This document shows positions 33,144 to 45,036 of a stretch of DNA of 55,717 nucleotides, piece by piece. A program made the translations under genes and the position numbers. The notes below the pieces were generated by a model. It was not told the origin of the DNA, ran no database searches, and was given only the letters and a program-made list of their open reading frames with translations. This stretch comes from Priapulus caudatus (taxonomy: Eukaryota > Priapulida > Priapulimorpha > Priapulimorphida > Priapulidae), in NCBI RefSeq assembly GCF_000485595.1, contig NW_014577172.1:359491-415207 (forward strand). The letters are read 5' to 3'. Each line of letters opens with the position of its first letter. Position 1 is the stretch's first letter.

Positions 33144-35314
33144 GGAAGTCAAACCAGACGCTACAGTAACTGGACGCAACTGGAACCGGCCCAACTGGAA
33201 CAAGGGCGCAACTGGGAACAGGACCAACGGGGAACAGGACCTACAGGTAACTGGACGGCAACTGAACAGGACTACAGGTAACTGGGCCAACTGGACTGGA
33301 CACAACTGAAAACCGGACCAAACTGGAACTGGACTACAGTAACCTGACAACTGGAAGCCGGACCGGACAGTAGGCACTGGACCGAAGTGAAACAGGGGCC
33401 AACTGAATACAGGACCTAACAGTAAGCTGGAACCAACTGGAACAGGACAATCTGGGTACTTGGCCCAACTGAACAGGTCCACCTGGAACGGACCTAACAG
33501 TAACTGGGCCCAACGGAAAGGACCTACAGTAAACTTGACAACTGAACAGGACGCAACTGGAACAGGACTACCAGTAACTGGACTATCAGTAACTGGCGAC
33601 CAAGCTGGAACAGGACCAACAGGAACAGGACCTACATTAACATGGACCAAAATACTGGAACTGGACCCAAGCCGGAAACAGGAACCAACAGGAACAGGAC
33701 GCTACAGTAAACTGTCGCAACTGGAACATGACCCGCCTAACAGGCAATGGACCTAACTGATACTGCCCACTGAAACAGGACCAACTTAAAACAGATCGCT
33801 ACAGTAACTGGACCCACTGCAGGCAACTGACAACTGAAACGGACCAACTGGAACAAGGACCTACAGTAGCTGGAGCCCACTGGAAACTGGGACGGCCAAC
33901 TGGAAAATGGACCTAACAGTAAACGGACCCAAACTGCAACAGGACGCTACCAGTAAGCTGAAGCCCGCACTGGGAACAGGAGCCTACAGTAATCTGGGAC
34001 CAACCTGGAACTGGACGCGTACAGTAACTGGACCAACTGGAAGCAGCGACCTACAGTAACTGGACGCAATGAAAGCAGGAACCAACTGGAACAGGAGCCA
34101 ACCCTGAAGGCAGGACCACAGTAACTGGGACCTACAGTGAACAGGTCAAACTGGGGCGAAACTGGGGCAACGGAACCAGGACCAACCGAAACCAGGACCT
34201 ACAGTAACTGGACCAAACCTGGAACCGAGCCTACAGTAAGCTGGCCAACTGGGAACTGGACGCAACTTGAACAGGACGCTACAGTTAACTGAGGACCAAA
34301 CTGGAACAGACCAACCGGAACAGAACCAACAGGAACTGGTCCTATAGTAATCTGGACGGCTACGGGCACAGGGCCAACTGAAACAGGACTACAGTTAACT
34401 GGAGCAACCCCTGGAACTGGAAACAACCTGGACCAGGTCCAAACTGAAAAACAGGTCCTAACCAGTAACTAGACCTACTGGAACTGGACCCCCACTGGAC
34501 CCACCGTGGAACTGGACGCAACTGGGAACTGGACCTACAAATAACTGACCAGACTGGGAACTGGGACCTACCAGAACCGGACCAATCTGGACAGGACGCA
34601 ACTGGAAACGTTGAAAATGGCCAACTTGAAACAACCTGGACCAACTGGAACAGGACTAACAGTAACTGGTCCAACTGAACAGGACCAACTGACAGGACCA
34701 ACAGAACACTGAGCCGGCAACTGGGGAACAGGACCACTGGAACGGGAGCAACTGTAACTGGGCCTACCCCTAACAGAACGCATAACATAACTGGGCCCTA
34801 CGGTACAGGTCGCAACTGGAACAGGGCCAACTGGAACAGGGCCAACTGGACAGGACCTAACAGTAACTGACCAACGTGGAACAGAGGCCAACAGGAAACA
34901 GGAGACCAACCAAAAGTAAACAGGAACCAACTGGAAACATGGACCTACAGTTACTGGGGACCCTAACTGGAACTGGACCAACCTGGCACAGGGCAAACTG
35001 GAACAGACCTACAAGTAACTGGACCACTGGAACAGGGCCAACTGGAACGGGACCTAACTGAACTGACCAACGGTAACAAACCTTACAAGAAACTGGAGCC
35101 GAACTGGAACAGGGCACTGAAGCAGGACCAACATGGAACTGGAGCGCAAGCAACTGAAACAGTGACCCACTGGAACTGGAAGTCAACCTGGAACTGGACC
35201 CAACTGGGAACTGGAACCAACTGGGAACAGGACGCTATCAATAATGACGCAACTGGAACTGACTACAGTACCAGATCACAAAATGAACAAGGACCAACTG
35301 GTACTGTACGAAGT
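33144..35314 (+). repeat. Noisy G-P-T-x-T minisatellite, second copy of the array near 52.8-54.5 kb
   Basis: 15-bp units such as GGACCAACTGGAACA with an indel every few units. The rare run AACCGGAACAGAACCAACAG, then GAACTGGTCCTATAGTAA, occurs here (34312-34350) and cleanly at about 53578-53615, so it is the same locus sequence. No frame stays open for long. Confidence 0.9.
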
Positions 35315-36286
35315 GGACCAACAGTAATATACAAATTTGAAACAAGGCACCCATATTAGTATTTTTGTTCGAAAAGTTCTTTGTTGTAGCGTATTTATTT
35401 GCTGTACACAAAATTTGGTTCTTACTTTTGTTTACTAATGGTGGATTTAAGTGTCCTGTTACCCAATTAACTCAGGCCCGCCCAATATGAAAAATATTAG
35501 GATACCATAATATTGATATTGGCAATGCTGGCATTACAGTAACATGACCATGAGTAGCACACCCGACACTGGCACAGCGCCTCAACCGGCCCAGAATCAA
35601 ACTGGTAGGGAATGAGTACTGGAACACGCTGTAATTGTGTTGGGCTTAACAAGACACTGGTCAAGCAACTTTCGCTTAGGCATCTGTAAAATTTGAACTT
35701 TTGCATTGTTCACGAAAGCTTTATTGCGTATACTAGGTAGCTCTACAAAAACAAACTTTGTATATATTTACAGGCGTTATGAAATTTTTTTTAGTTCTGT
35801 TATAAAGTTAACCACAAGTTTCATCGATATGTCATACATTTAAAGGCAAGTATATGTTGTTAACCATGAGCAGTTGAATTTGTATTTTAAATGGCTCCGC
35901 ACAACACAACATGACAGGAAGACCCACCCGGGAACGGATTCAAATAACTCCAACAGGTTTCAGAGCCAACAGGTAGGACAGCATTTACCAACGTACTTTA
36001 ACTACTGTATGTATATTAAAGACAGCAAGAAAACGTTTATTTTAACTGTAGTGTACTAATAACCTCATTTATTTGAGATCGCAATCGCCTCCATGAAACG
36101 TATCCATTCCTACTTTTATTTCATTGTTATTATTTATTTCGACCAGATTTAAAACCATTTGGTTTGGCTGGTGATTTCGAATTTATTTCTACTTTTCAAA
36201 ATGTTCATTAACATTACATTTTTATACATTTATTTTACTTTCTTCCTGAAATTTATTTGATGGATAGGTTTTTATTTGAGTTACAG
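35315..36286 (+). repeat. Noisy copy of the intron-exon-intron 54531-55441
   Basis: Colinear with the clean copy (AAATTTGAAACAAGGCACC, TTTACTAATG-TGGATTTAAG, CGTTATGAAATTTTTTTTAG and so on), with single-base indels. It includes a damaged version of the 57-nt exon (35907-35972). Confidence 0.9.
35907..35972 (+). pseudogene. Noisy copy of the Thr/Gly exon 55076-55132
   Basis: Keeps ACAGGAAG, ACTCCAACAGG and CAGAGCCAACAG before GTAGGACAG, but is about 66 nt rather than 57 and is out of frame. Confidence 0.8.
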
Positions 36287-38700
36287 TCACAGGTCCTAAA
36301 CTGGGAACGTACGACGCTACAGTAACTGGAACCCAGACTGGAACAGGCCCAAACTGGTTACTGGCCGCAACTATAACAACAGGTCCCAAGCTGGAACAGG
36401 GACGCTAAACAAGTAACTGGACCAAACTTGGAACAGGCCCGAACTGTGTACTGGCACCAACTGTAAGCTAGGTCCAACTGGAAACGAACCTAAAACAGTA
36501 ACAGTGCAAACTGGAAACAGGACGCTAAACAGTAACGCTGGTCCAACTGGAATCAGGACCGCAAAATCTGGGAACTGACAACTGGGAACAGGACGGCTAA
36601 AACAGGAACTGGCCCAACTGAAATGGACGCCAAACTGACAAACAGACTACAGTAACTGTAACCAGCTGAACAGGACCTACAGTAAGCTGGACGCACCTGG
36701 AATCTGGACGCACTGGAACAGGACCTATACAGTAACGGACCAATCTGGAAGCAGGACGCAACTGAAACAGGACCTATAGTAAACAGTCCAACTGGAACAG
36801 GACCTACAGTAACAGGTCCACTGGATACAGGAACCAACTGGTACTGCCACTGTAACAACCGACTGAACAGGACCTACCAGTAACCAGGACCAACTGGGAA
36901 CTGGACCAACTGGACAGGACAACTGGAACAGGATCCCACTGGAACAGAGTCCACGACTGTAAAGAACAGACTCCAACACTGTACACAGGGACCGGCTACA
37001 GTAAACAGGTCCAAACGGAACTGGACCGACACCTGAAAAAACAGGAGCCCCTACCAGTAACTGGGCCCCCCAAAAACCCCTGGGAACTGCGGACAAACCT
37101 GAAACAGGAAACCTACAGTTAACTGGACGCAACTGGAACTGGACCCAACTGGATACAGGACCTACAGTAAACTGGAACGCAACTGAACAGGATCAATCTG
37201 AAAGCAGGCCGAACTGAACAGGACGGCTACAAGTAACTGGACCAACATGGAAGCTAGGACGCTACAGTAACTGTGAACAAACCTGGAACAGGACCCAAAC
37301 AGAAACAGGTCGCAACTGGAAGCAGGCCAACTGAACCAGGACGCAACTGGAACAGGACGTACATAACTGGGCCAACTGGAACCTAACCACTGTAACAGGC
37401 TACAGATAACTGGATCGCAACTGAAAACAGGACCTACAGTAAACAGAACACATACTGGAAGCAGACCAACTGAACAGGCCAACATGAACAGGACCGACTG
37501 AACAGGAACCTACAGGCAACAGGTCGCGCAACTGGAACAGACCTAACAATAACATGTCCCATACTGAACAGGACGCAACTGAAACAGGTCCAACTGGAAC
37601 TGGACCAACTGGAACTGGACCAACCTGGAACAGGACCTACCAGGAACTGGGCCAACTGGAAACTGGACGCAACTGAAACAGGACTACAGTAACTGTAGCC
37701 AACTGGAAACAGGACCTACACAACTGGAACGCAACTGAACTGGAACCGCAACTGGAACAGACCTTTTACAGTAAACAGGACGACTGGAACAAGGACCTAC
37801 ACTAACTGGACCGGGCATACTGGAACTGAAACTGGAAGCAGGAACCTACAGTAACAGGACGCGACTGGACAGGACCTACTGTAACCTGGTCCGAACTGGA
37901 AGCGGACCTACAGTAACTGACAAACTGGAACCAGGACCCAATCACGACACATGGACCAACTGGAAGCAGGACCTTACGTAACAGGACCGACTGGAAGCAG
38001 GAAACCTAACAGTAATCAGTGACGCAACTGGTACTGGGCCCCAACTGTACAGGACCAAGGACTGGAACAGGACCTGACGTAACTGGCCAAACTGGGAACA
38101 AGGACCTACAGTAACGGGTCCGCAAACTGGAAGCAGGGCCTAACAGGTAACAGGTCGCAACTGGAAGCAGGACCTACTGGAAAGGCCAGGACGCAAACTG
38201 AACAGGACCGTACCAGTAACAGGACCGGAGCTGGAACAGGACCTACACAAACTGGGCCAACTGGAACTGGGAACCAACTGCAAGACAGGAACCTACAGTA
38301 ACTGGGCCAACTGGAACTGGACCAACTGGAAACAAGGCACCTACAGTAACAGGACCAACTGGAACAGGACCTACCAGTAACAGGTTCCAACTGGAAACAG
38401 GACCAACTGAAACAGGAGCCTACAGTAACTGGAACCAACTGGAACAGGACACCTACCAGTAACAGGACCGACTGGAACAGGACCTTACAGTAACTGGGCC
38501 CAAACTGGAACTGGACCTACAGTAACAGGACCAACTGAACTGGACCAACTGGAAGCAGGACGGCAACTGGAACAGGACACGCACTGAAGCAGGTCCACTG
38601 GAAGCAGGACCACCTGAAACAGGACCTATAGTAACAGGTCCAACCTGGAAGCAGGACCTATAGTAACAGGTCCAACTGGAACAGCGACCTCAGTAATCTG
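36287..38700 (+). repeat. Noisy array copy corresponding to the exon from 55442
   Basis: It begins after the same TTACAG acceptor with TCACAGGTCC, like 55442, and the order of the rarer units (GGCCCAACTGG then TACTGGC) matches. This suggests that the last exon of the window continues for at least 2-3 kb of array in the real gene. Confidence 0.85.
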
Positions 38701-39553
38701 GAACAGGACCAACTGGAACAGGTCCAACTGGAACAGGTTATACTGAAACAGCACCAACTGGAACAGGACCAACTGGAACAGGTCCAACTGAAACTGGGCC
38801 AACTGAAACAGGACCAACTGGAACAGGACCAACTGTAACAGGACCAACTGGAACAGGTCCAACTGAAACAGGTCCAACTGGAACAGGACCAACTGGAACA
38901 GGACCAACTAGAACAGGACCAACTGGAACAGGACCTACAGTAACAGGTCCAACTGGAACAGGACCAACTGGAACAGGACCAACTAGAACAGGACCAACTG
39001 GAACAGGACCTACAGAAACAGGTCCAACTGGAACAGGACCATCTGTAACAGGACCTACAGTAACAGGTCCAACTGGAACAGGACCTACAGTAACAGGTCC
39101 AACTGGAACAGGACCAACTGGAACAGGACCTACAGTCACAGGTCCAACTGGAACAGGACCCACAGAAACAGGACCAACTGGAACAGGACCAACTAGAACA
39201 GGACCAACTGGAACAGGACATACAGTAACAGGACCAACTGGAACAGGACCAACAGAAACAGGTCCAACTGGAACAGGGCCAACTGGAACAGGACCAACTG
39301 GAACAGGACCTACAGTAACAGGACCGACTGGAACAGGACCTACAGTAACTGGGCCAACTGGAACTGGACCAACTGAAACAGGACCCACCGTAACAGGACC
39401 AACTGGAACAGGGCCAACTGGACCAGGGCCAACTGGAACAGGACCTACAGTAACAGGACCAACTGGAACTGGACCAACTGGAACAGGACCAACTGGAACA
39501 GGACCCACTGGAACAGGTCCAACTGGAACAGGACCAACTGAAACAGGACCTAT
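38701..39553 (+). repeat. Clean G-P-T-x-T minisatellite block
   Basis: About 57 regular 15-bp units, mostly ACA-ended (GGACCAACTGGAACA, GGACCTACAGTAACA). On the + strand it reads G-P-T-G-T / G-P-T-V-T. It ends in GGACCTATAGTAA joined directly to intron sequence (TTTATTTGTCAATATG) with no splice donor, so the join is suspect. Confidence 0.9.
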
Positions 39554-39654
39554 AGTAATTTATTTGTCAATATGAACGAAGTTACCACTATACGAGATTA
39601 AATAACATCTACCTGGATGACGTCATAGCGCCGCGGTTGTCCGTGTCATTGCAG

Positions 39655-39777
39655 ATATGAACGAGTGCTTGCTAGGCATTGATGATTGCGACGACAACGC
39701 TCTCTGCGTCGACGTCATGGGCAGTTACCGCTGCACATGTCCCACAGGTTTCACCGGCGACGGTCGCCTATGCACAG
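39655..39777 (+). CDS. EGF-like exon, Ca-binding type
   Basis: A 123-nt exon between ATTGCAG and GTAGCC. The domain starts [N/D]MNEC, has CVDVMGSYRCTC and PTGFTGDGRLC. The clean counterpart of 30348-30468. Followed by an (AAT)n-(ATT)n pair in the intron. Confidence 0.93.
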
Positions 39778-39809
39778 GTAGCCAGCACTCACCGAACAAC
39801 AGAATCTGC

Positions 39810-39842
<33 letters not shown>

Positions 39843-39875
39843 GTTATTATTATTATTATTATTATTATTAATTTA
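39810..39875. repeat. (AAT)n followed by (ATT)n, self-complementary
   Basis: About ten AAT units, then AAAGTT, then about nine ATT units, which can form a long AT hairpin. The noisy copy has it at 30507-30562. Confidence 0.93.
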
Positions 39876-40145
39876 ATTCTGATACCTTAATGATTAGTTC
39901 GAGAAAACATTGACTTTCAAGTGCTTTTAATTTACCATCAGTTAAATCAGGTCTGAAAGACCTACAGGTATTACATACGTGAAATAGCACTGATTTTACG
40001 AAATTTAAAGTGAACACATCTGCGGTACTTTCATTTAATAACGGTGTTCTGTTATCATATTGATGTATATATATATATATGTATACATGTATATATGTAT
40101 GTATATATTGATGTGATATTATATATGTTGTTATTTGATCTGTAG

Positions 40146-40268
40146 ACAATGATGAGTGTGCGCTAAACACTGACAACTGCGACCTCAAGGCTGACTGTGA
40201 CAACACAGAGGGTAGCTTCCGATGTCAGTGCGCGCCGGGCTACGAAGGAGATGGAACGCAGTGCCTTG
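40146..40268 (+). CDS. EGF-like exon, Ca-binding type
   Basis: A 123-nt exon between ATCTGTAG and GTATAA. The domain starts DNDEC, with CDNTEGSFRCQC and APGYEGDGTQC. All six cysteines and the hydroxylation consensus are intact. Its middle (DNTEGSF) is shared with the exon at 23351, suggesting relatively recent module copying. Confidence 0.93.
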
Positions 40269-40637
40269 GTATAATGTTTAAAGTATTTACATGAGAAGAT
40301 TGGTGATTATCATGTGCTAATTGTCTCAGAGAATTATCATTTTTTAGTTGCGTTTTACACAATAATACGCAGAGTGCGGGTATTGATTCCCGGTGGAACA
40401 TCACGTAATGTTCCTGTCGTGCTCCCGATGTTCTTAAGTCATCTGCAATATTCGTTCTGTTCAAAATTTGTTCTCGATACATTTTAAATGCTCCCAACCT
40501 GTTCGCGTTTTACACGTCATTGAATATATACCGTTTTTGATTGTGATTGATTTTGTGTTTGATTTTTGATTTGATTTTGATTACACCGACATTATGATTC
40601 TGGTAACTAATCATCGGTCATGTATATCGCATTTTAG

Positions 40638-40763
40638 AGACCAATGAATGCCAGCTAGGGTTGGACGACTGTAACGCCCGGGCCGCCTGTAGCAACACTG
40701 ATGGAAGCTACGTGTGTGACTGCGACACCGGTTACCAAGGAGACGGTGTCATCACCTGCAGCG
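40638..40763 (+). CDS. EGF-like exon, Ca-binding type
   Basis: A 126-nt exon between GCATTTTAG and GTGAGT. The domain starts ETNEC (first ligand Glu), with CSNTDGSYVCDC and DTGYQGDGVITC. The extra Ile-Thr before C6 matches the longer loops at 24026 and 24826. Confidence 0.93.
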
Positions 40764-41022
40764 GTGAGTGATTGCCGAAGCGGGCTTCGAAATGGTTTAA
40801 TTTATTGAATTTTAATTTAATTTACATCAACATAATTTTAACTTTAAACTAGTTATGAATTTTTCATACGGGTTTTAAACTCCAAGAATTTATTTCTAAC
40901 GCTATTTTTTCAACCTGATATGCGCCAATAGCTCGATATTGTATTTTTTAATTAAAAATTCTACTTGTGCATGTGCGAGTGTAGGATAACCAGAATGACT
41001 GGACTTTTCTCTCCTGTATCAG

Positions 41023-41145
41023 ATATCGACGAATGTCGTTCGGGACTTGACAACTGCGATGCGAACGCACTATGCACAAACACTGATGGTCGATTCAACT
41101 GCGAATGTGACATCGGCTATTCAGGCAATGGAGTGAACTGCCTTG
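41023..41145 (+). CDS. EGF-like exon, Ca-binding type
   Basis: A 123-nt exon between TGTATCAG and GTATGT. The domain starts DIDEC, with CTNTDGRFNCEC (Arg in the usual Ser position) and DIGYSGNGVNC. Confidence 0.93.
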
Positions 41146-41395
41146 GTATGTCTCACTCAACTAACGCATAATGTTTGCGCAAAGTTAGGATCTGGTTTTA
41201 CTATGGTTTGGTTTTTAACGTTTTCAAACTATAAAACAGCAAGGTTATATATGTAGTTTATTCACAAATATATCAAAAATGTTTTATTGGCGTTTAATTA
41301 ACGTTTTTTTTAAATATTTTGCGTTAATTATATAAAAAATATCCTTCTGATTCCTTCCTGATGTTTACTAATTGTTTTGTTTCTTGTTGCTACAG

Positions 41396-41518
41396 ATGTG
41401 GACGAGTGTGACGAGAACCTTGATGATTGCCACAGTGAGGCTGTATGCTCTAACACTCAGGGCAGCTTTCTGTGTGACTGCAGGGACGGATTTACAGGCA
41501 ACGGCCTCTCATGCAGTG
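41396..41518 (+). CDS. EGF-like exon, Ca-binding type
   Basis: A 123-nt exon between TGCTACAG and GTAGGT. The domain starts DVDEC, with [12 protein letters not shown] and [11 protein letters not shown]. The noisy copy at 32099 has a stop at the same place as the third codon after DVDE. Confidence 0.93.
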
Positions 41519-41953
41519 GTAGGTGTAAGCTGCGTGTCATTGTTATATGTCTCCATTACACGACATTTATTGTGAGCAAAGTTTCAACTTTCAAGAAATA
41601 TTAAATCAGTTTTCTAGTTATATAGTCTTACATTTTAATCCCAGGCACTTATGCAGAGTTGCATAGAACTAAATATATTGAATAATTATCTTAAACAGTT
41701 AAATAACCTATTATGTGGACATGTATGGGGGTTATATCTAACATATTCACATCACACACGGGACATTGATTACATTTTCATTTCAAACTCACTCTTGTCC
41801 AATGTGCATGTGGGTTTAACTGCGTTATGCTGAGTTTGACTTAGTAGAAGTGAAGTAAAAGCTGAGCAAAGTTCGCAGGTGTGAGTAAGAATATTTTTTA
41901 AGCAGTTTTTCCCACTTCATGCAGAGCTAATGTTGTCTTTGTGTTGTTCTTAG

Positions 41954-42070
41954 ATGTTGACGAGTGCGTGAACCAGATGTGCAAGTCATCTCAGATGTGC
42001 TTCAACTTTGTTGGATCGTTCAGCTGCGGTTGTGACGAAGGCTACGTGATGATAGATGAAACCTGCATTG
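41954..42070 (+). CDS. EGF-like exon, Ca-binding type, short-loop form
   Basis: A 117-nt exon between TTCTTAG and GTAGGT, the shortest complete EGF here. The domain starts DVDEC with a short C1-C2 loop (VNQM), CFNFVGSFSCGC and a non-GDG loop DEGYVMIDETC. It belongs with the domains at 1485 and 21129. Confidence 0.93.
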
Positions 42071-42126
42071 GTAGGTTTACGTGCTTAGTTAAATCTCACG
42101 TTTTCCTGCTACTTGTCATACTAGTA

Positions 42127-42303
42127 ACAGCAGGAATGGAAGCAGTAGTAGGAGCAGCAGCAACGGTAGCAGCAGCAGTAGTTGTAGCTAGAGTAACAGC
42201 AGCAGCAGCAGTAGTTGTAGTAGGAGTAGCAGTAGTTGTAGCTGCAGTAGCAATATATAGCAGCAGCAATGGTTGTAGTAGCAGTAGCAGTAGCAGTAGT
42301 AGA
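42127..42303. repeat. AGC/AGT trinucleotide tract
   Basis: About 175 bp of imperfect GCA/GTA units in the intron after the exon at 41954. The noisy copy is at about 32860-33055. Confidence 0.9.
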
Positions 42304-42474
42304 ATCTTTTTACCGATTTTGTTTACCAATTTATTACCACTAAGCGTGACATTACAAAATATCATGAACGTGATCTTTGGCTGTAATAGATCACAGTTTA
42401 TGGAATGCTAGACCAGGCATCCTACACTGGTATCATGTCGAGGAACTATCGTAAACACCAACTTTACCTTACAG

Positions 42475-42600
42475 ATATGAATGAGTGCTTGCTACGCGTT
42501 GACACGTGTGATAGACTCGATGGAACATGCGTCAACAGGCCAGGATCATTCGAATGTCGCTGTAACAGCGGATTCAGTGGAGATGGGACAAACTGCATGG
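42475..42600 (+). CDS. EGF-like exon, Ca-binding type
   Basis: A 126-nt exon between CTTACAG and GTAATA. The domain starts DMNEC. Its C2-C3 loop is one residue longer (DRLDGTC), then CVNRPGSFECRC and NSGFSGDGTNC. It shares MNECLL with the exon at 39655. Confidence 0.93.
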
Positions 42601-42904
42601 GTAATATTCGCACAGAGATTTGCTACAGATTGCAACAGCTACACGTTTTTGTTTTTTCACACCCATATGTTTCATTCTTTTATGATGTTTGTGTAATACG
42701 TCATGTCGATGGAAAGAACCAAAATGCTAAATGCGGGAATTTTGAATTATGTTTTAGTAATCATGTGGAGAGAACTTGAAGAACTATTCTAAAGCGTTAA
42801 TCAGGATATCTTGCTATGTTTGCCCCTCAACAACCCATTGGAAGTTATGTAAATATATACTGCGAATTCGGTATTCGTATAATAACTGTGATACTTTCTT
42901 TCAG

Positions 42905-43027
42905 ATGTGGACGAGTGTGACCTAAGAAGGGACAACTGTGACGAAAATGCACAGTGCTTCAACAACAGAGGCGGCTTCGACTGCGAATGCGACCCCGGTT
43001 ACCTTGGAAACGGCGTCTCCTGTAGTG
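42905..43027 (+). CDS. EGF-like exon, Ca-binding type
   Basis: A 123-nt exon between CTTTCAG and GTACGT. The domain starts DVDEC, with CFNNRGGFDCEC and DPGYLGNGVSC. No oddities beyond the GG before Phe. Confidence 0.93.
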
Positions 43028-43218
43028 GTACGTCACATCCTGTGCCATCAGCACCGCATCTGTCAGATCGCGGAAACGTAGTAGTTGAATTCCAGAGCGT
43101 TCCTACTTTTCAAACACACGTTAGATGACTTACTCATGATTGCTTCACTTAGTAAACGAATGCTCCGTTGATCATATATATCGTTACTGTCCGCATTTCG
43201 TTAATTCATGGCATTCCT

Positions 43219-43435
43219 GTTATAGTAGCAGCAGTAGCAGGAACTATAGCAGAAACAATAACAATAGCAGAAACAGTAGAAACAGCAGCAATAATAGCAG
43301 TAGTAGCAGCAGTACCAGCAATAGTAGCAGCAGTAGTAGCAGTAGTAGCAGCAATAGTAGCACTAGAAGCAGCAGCAACCGTAGCAGTAGCAGCAGCAGC
43401 AGCACCACCATATATAACCACCACCAGCAGCAGCC
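43219..43435. repeat. AGC/AGT/AAC trinucleotide tract
   Basis: About 215 bp of GCA/GTA/ACA units, ending in CCACCAGCAGCAG. Confidence 0.92.
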
Positions 43436-43491
43436 AGCTTTGCTGGAGTTTTCACCATCATTGTAGACTTGGCGGCTACATGAATGTGAAT

Positions 43492-43530
43492 TACTAACAC
43501 GGTACTACTAATTGTAGCACCGTGTTAGTA
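43492..43530. repeat. Hairpin with 12-bp arms
   Basis: TACTAACACGGT (43492-43503) and ACCGTGTTAGTA (43519-43530) are perfect reverse complements around a 15-nt loop, in the intron 85 bp before the next acceptor. Confidence 0.85.
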
Positions 43531-43615
43531 GTTTACATCCGTGTAGCTGCCATGAAGTTACCCAGAGTCACTCATGTAACACAGAGTTTGCTTACTGTGC
43601 TTTGCATGGTTACAG

Positions 43616-43738
43616 ATGCTAACGAATGCGCGGACGGACTGGACACGTGCTCACTGCGTGCCGACTGCTTCAACACTGATGGCAGCTTCCTCTGTGAATG
43701 TGAGGAGGGCTTCAGCGGAAATGGCATCGTCTGTGCAG
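43616..43738 (+). CDS. EGF-like exon, Ca-binding type
   Basis: A 123-nt exon between GGTTACAG and GTAGCC. The domain starts DANEC, with [12 protein letters not shown] and [11 protein letters not shown]. All conserved residues present. Confidence 0.93.
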
Positions 43739-43949
43739 GTAGCCCTGTGTTTTAATTAATTAAAAAAAGAATAAATAAATAAATAAATAAATGCATATAT
43801 ATATATATATTATATTTAATTGCCATGGCAGTGACACAATCACGGGCATTTCTTGAAGGAAACTTTGTGTGATTAACAATTCCTGATTTTGTACAAGAAA
43901 CACAATTTTCATATGTTGAAATAATAATTTCATGTATACACTTACACAG

Positions 43950-44072
43950 ATAACAACGAGTGTTTGACTGGTGGGCACAACTGCGACAAGAACGCAAGAT
44001 GTACAAACGCACCTGGAACATTTACCTGCGCCTGTCTGGAAGGCTACAGTGGCAACGGCGTCTTCTGTGCAG
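43950..44072 (+). CDS. EGF-like exon, Ca-binding type
   Basis: A 123-nt exon between TTACACAG and GTAAAT. The domain starts DNNEC, with CTNAPGTFTCAC and LEGYSGNGVFC. The intron before it starts with ATAA repeats and a short TA run (43770-43815). Confidence 0.93.
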
Positions 44073-44349
44073 GTAAATGATACGATCGAACAAAACAGTA
44101 CCGGATCTGAGTTATTTAATATTTACTTGGGAAGGTTACAGCTGATAGTGCGACCCATGCTGTGGCGGTTTGAGAGAGTTACGACGTGTGTGCTGTTCCA
44201 TTCATAATTCCTCATCTTTTATCTAATTAAAATTATCTTATCATTTTCAATCCATCGATCATCATCGATCATCGATCGGTCACTGATGATTGATCATCGA
44301 TCACTTATCAATTAAATTAATTTTATCATTCTCCCCTAACGCTTTGCAG

Positions 44350-44472
44350 ATACGGATGAATGCGCTTCTGGTACTGACAACTGCGACGTCAACGCAGAGT
44401 GTACCAACACTGTCGGATCCTATTCATGTGCCTGCAAACCAGGATACACCGGCGATGGCGTCACCTGCACTG
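44350..44472 (+). CDS. EGF-like exon, Ca-binding type
   Basis: A 123-nt exon between CTTTGCAG and GTGAGT. The domain starts DTDEC, with [12 protein letters not shown] and [11 protein letters not shown], close to the consensus of the whole series. Confidence 0.94.
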
Positions 44473-44754
44473 GTGAGTCTCCCTTCCTTTAGCACTAGAA
44501 GTGAGGTAATCCCAAGCCTGCCATAACATCACTTCATTATGTATACGACACTCAATGAACGAATTATGGTTACCAATTAGACGCAATTCAAAAGCCACTG
44601 TAGCCGAACTCAGCGATTGACTCTAAACAACTCCTCTACGCATATACTTGCAAATACAATTGACGGTGTAGTTAAAAAAAGCTGCTAGAAAGATCTCACA
44701 TTGAAGCTAACAAATGCATGATTCAAACGGTATTACCTCCATACCGATCAGTTA

Positions 44755-44846
44755 CTACCTACCTACCTACCTACCTACCTACCTACCTACCTACCTACCT
44801 ACCTACCTACCTACCTACCTACCTACCTACCTACCTACCTACCTAC
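44755..44846. repeat. (ACCT)n microsatellite
   Basis: About 23 ACCT units, 67 bp before the acceptor of the next exon. It reads YLPT repeatedly in one frame, but that frame is not part of a supported exon. Confidence 0.97.
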
Positions 44847-44913
44847 AGTTACCTACACAGTGAACTGTCCTTGCAACTTGATTACAGTCGCTTGCATGTT
44901 GATGACTTTTTAG

Positions 44914-45036
44914 ATACGAATGAGTGCTCGGATGCTAGCGATAACTGCCACGAGGATGCTGAATGCATCAACACAGACGGCTCCTACCAGTGCAAGTGTC
45001 GCGATGGCTTCCGAGGCAATGGGCAGCAATGTTCAG
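44914..45036 (+). CDS. EGF-like exon, Ca-binding type
   Basis: A 123-nt exon between CTTTTTAG and GTAACA. The domain starts DTNEC, with CINTDGSYQCKC and RDGFRGNGQQC. It lies just after the ACCT microsatellite. Confidence 0.93.

Noticed and set aside
38626-39508. Reverse-strand GPVPVG or SSWSC proteins
   Set aside because: Antisense reading of the 15-bp array. Splice phases at 50157 and 54530 fix the true frame as G-P-T-x-T on the + strand.
38701-39553. CRISPR-like repeat array
   Set aside because: The units are contiguous 15-bp tandem repeats with no unique spacers, in a eukaryotic intron-exon context.
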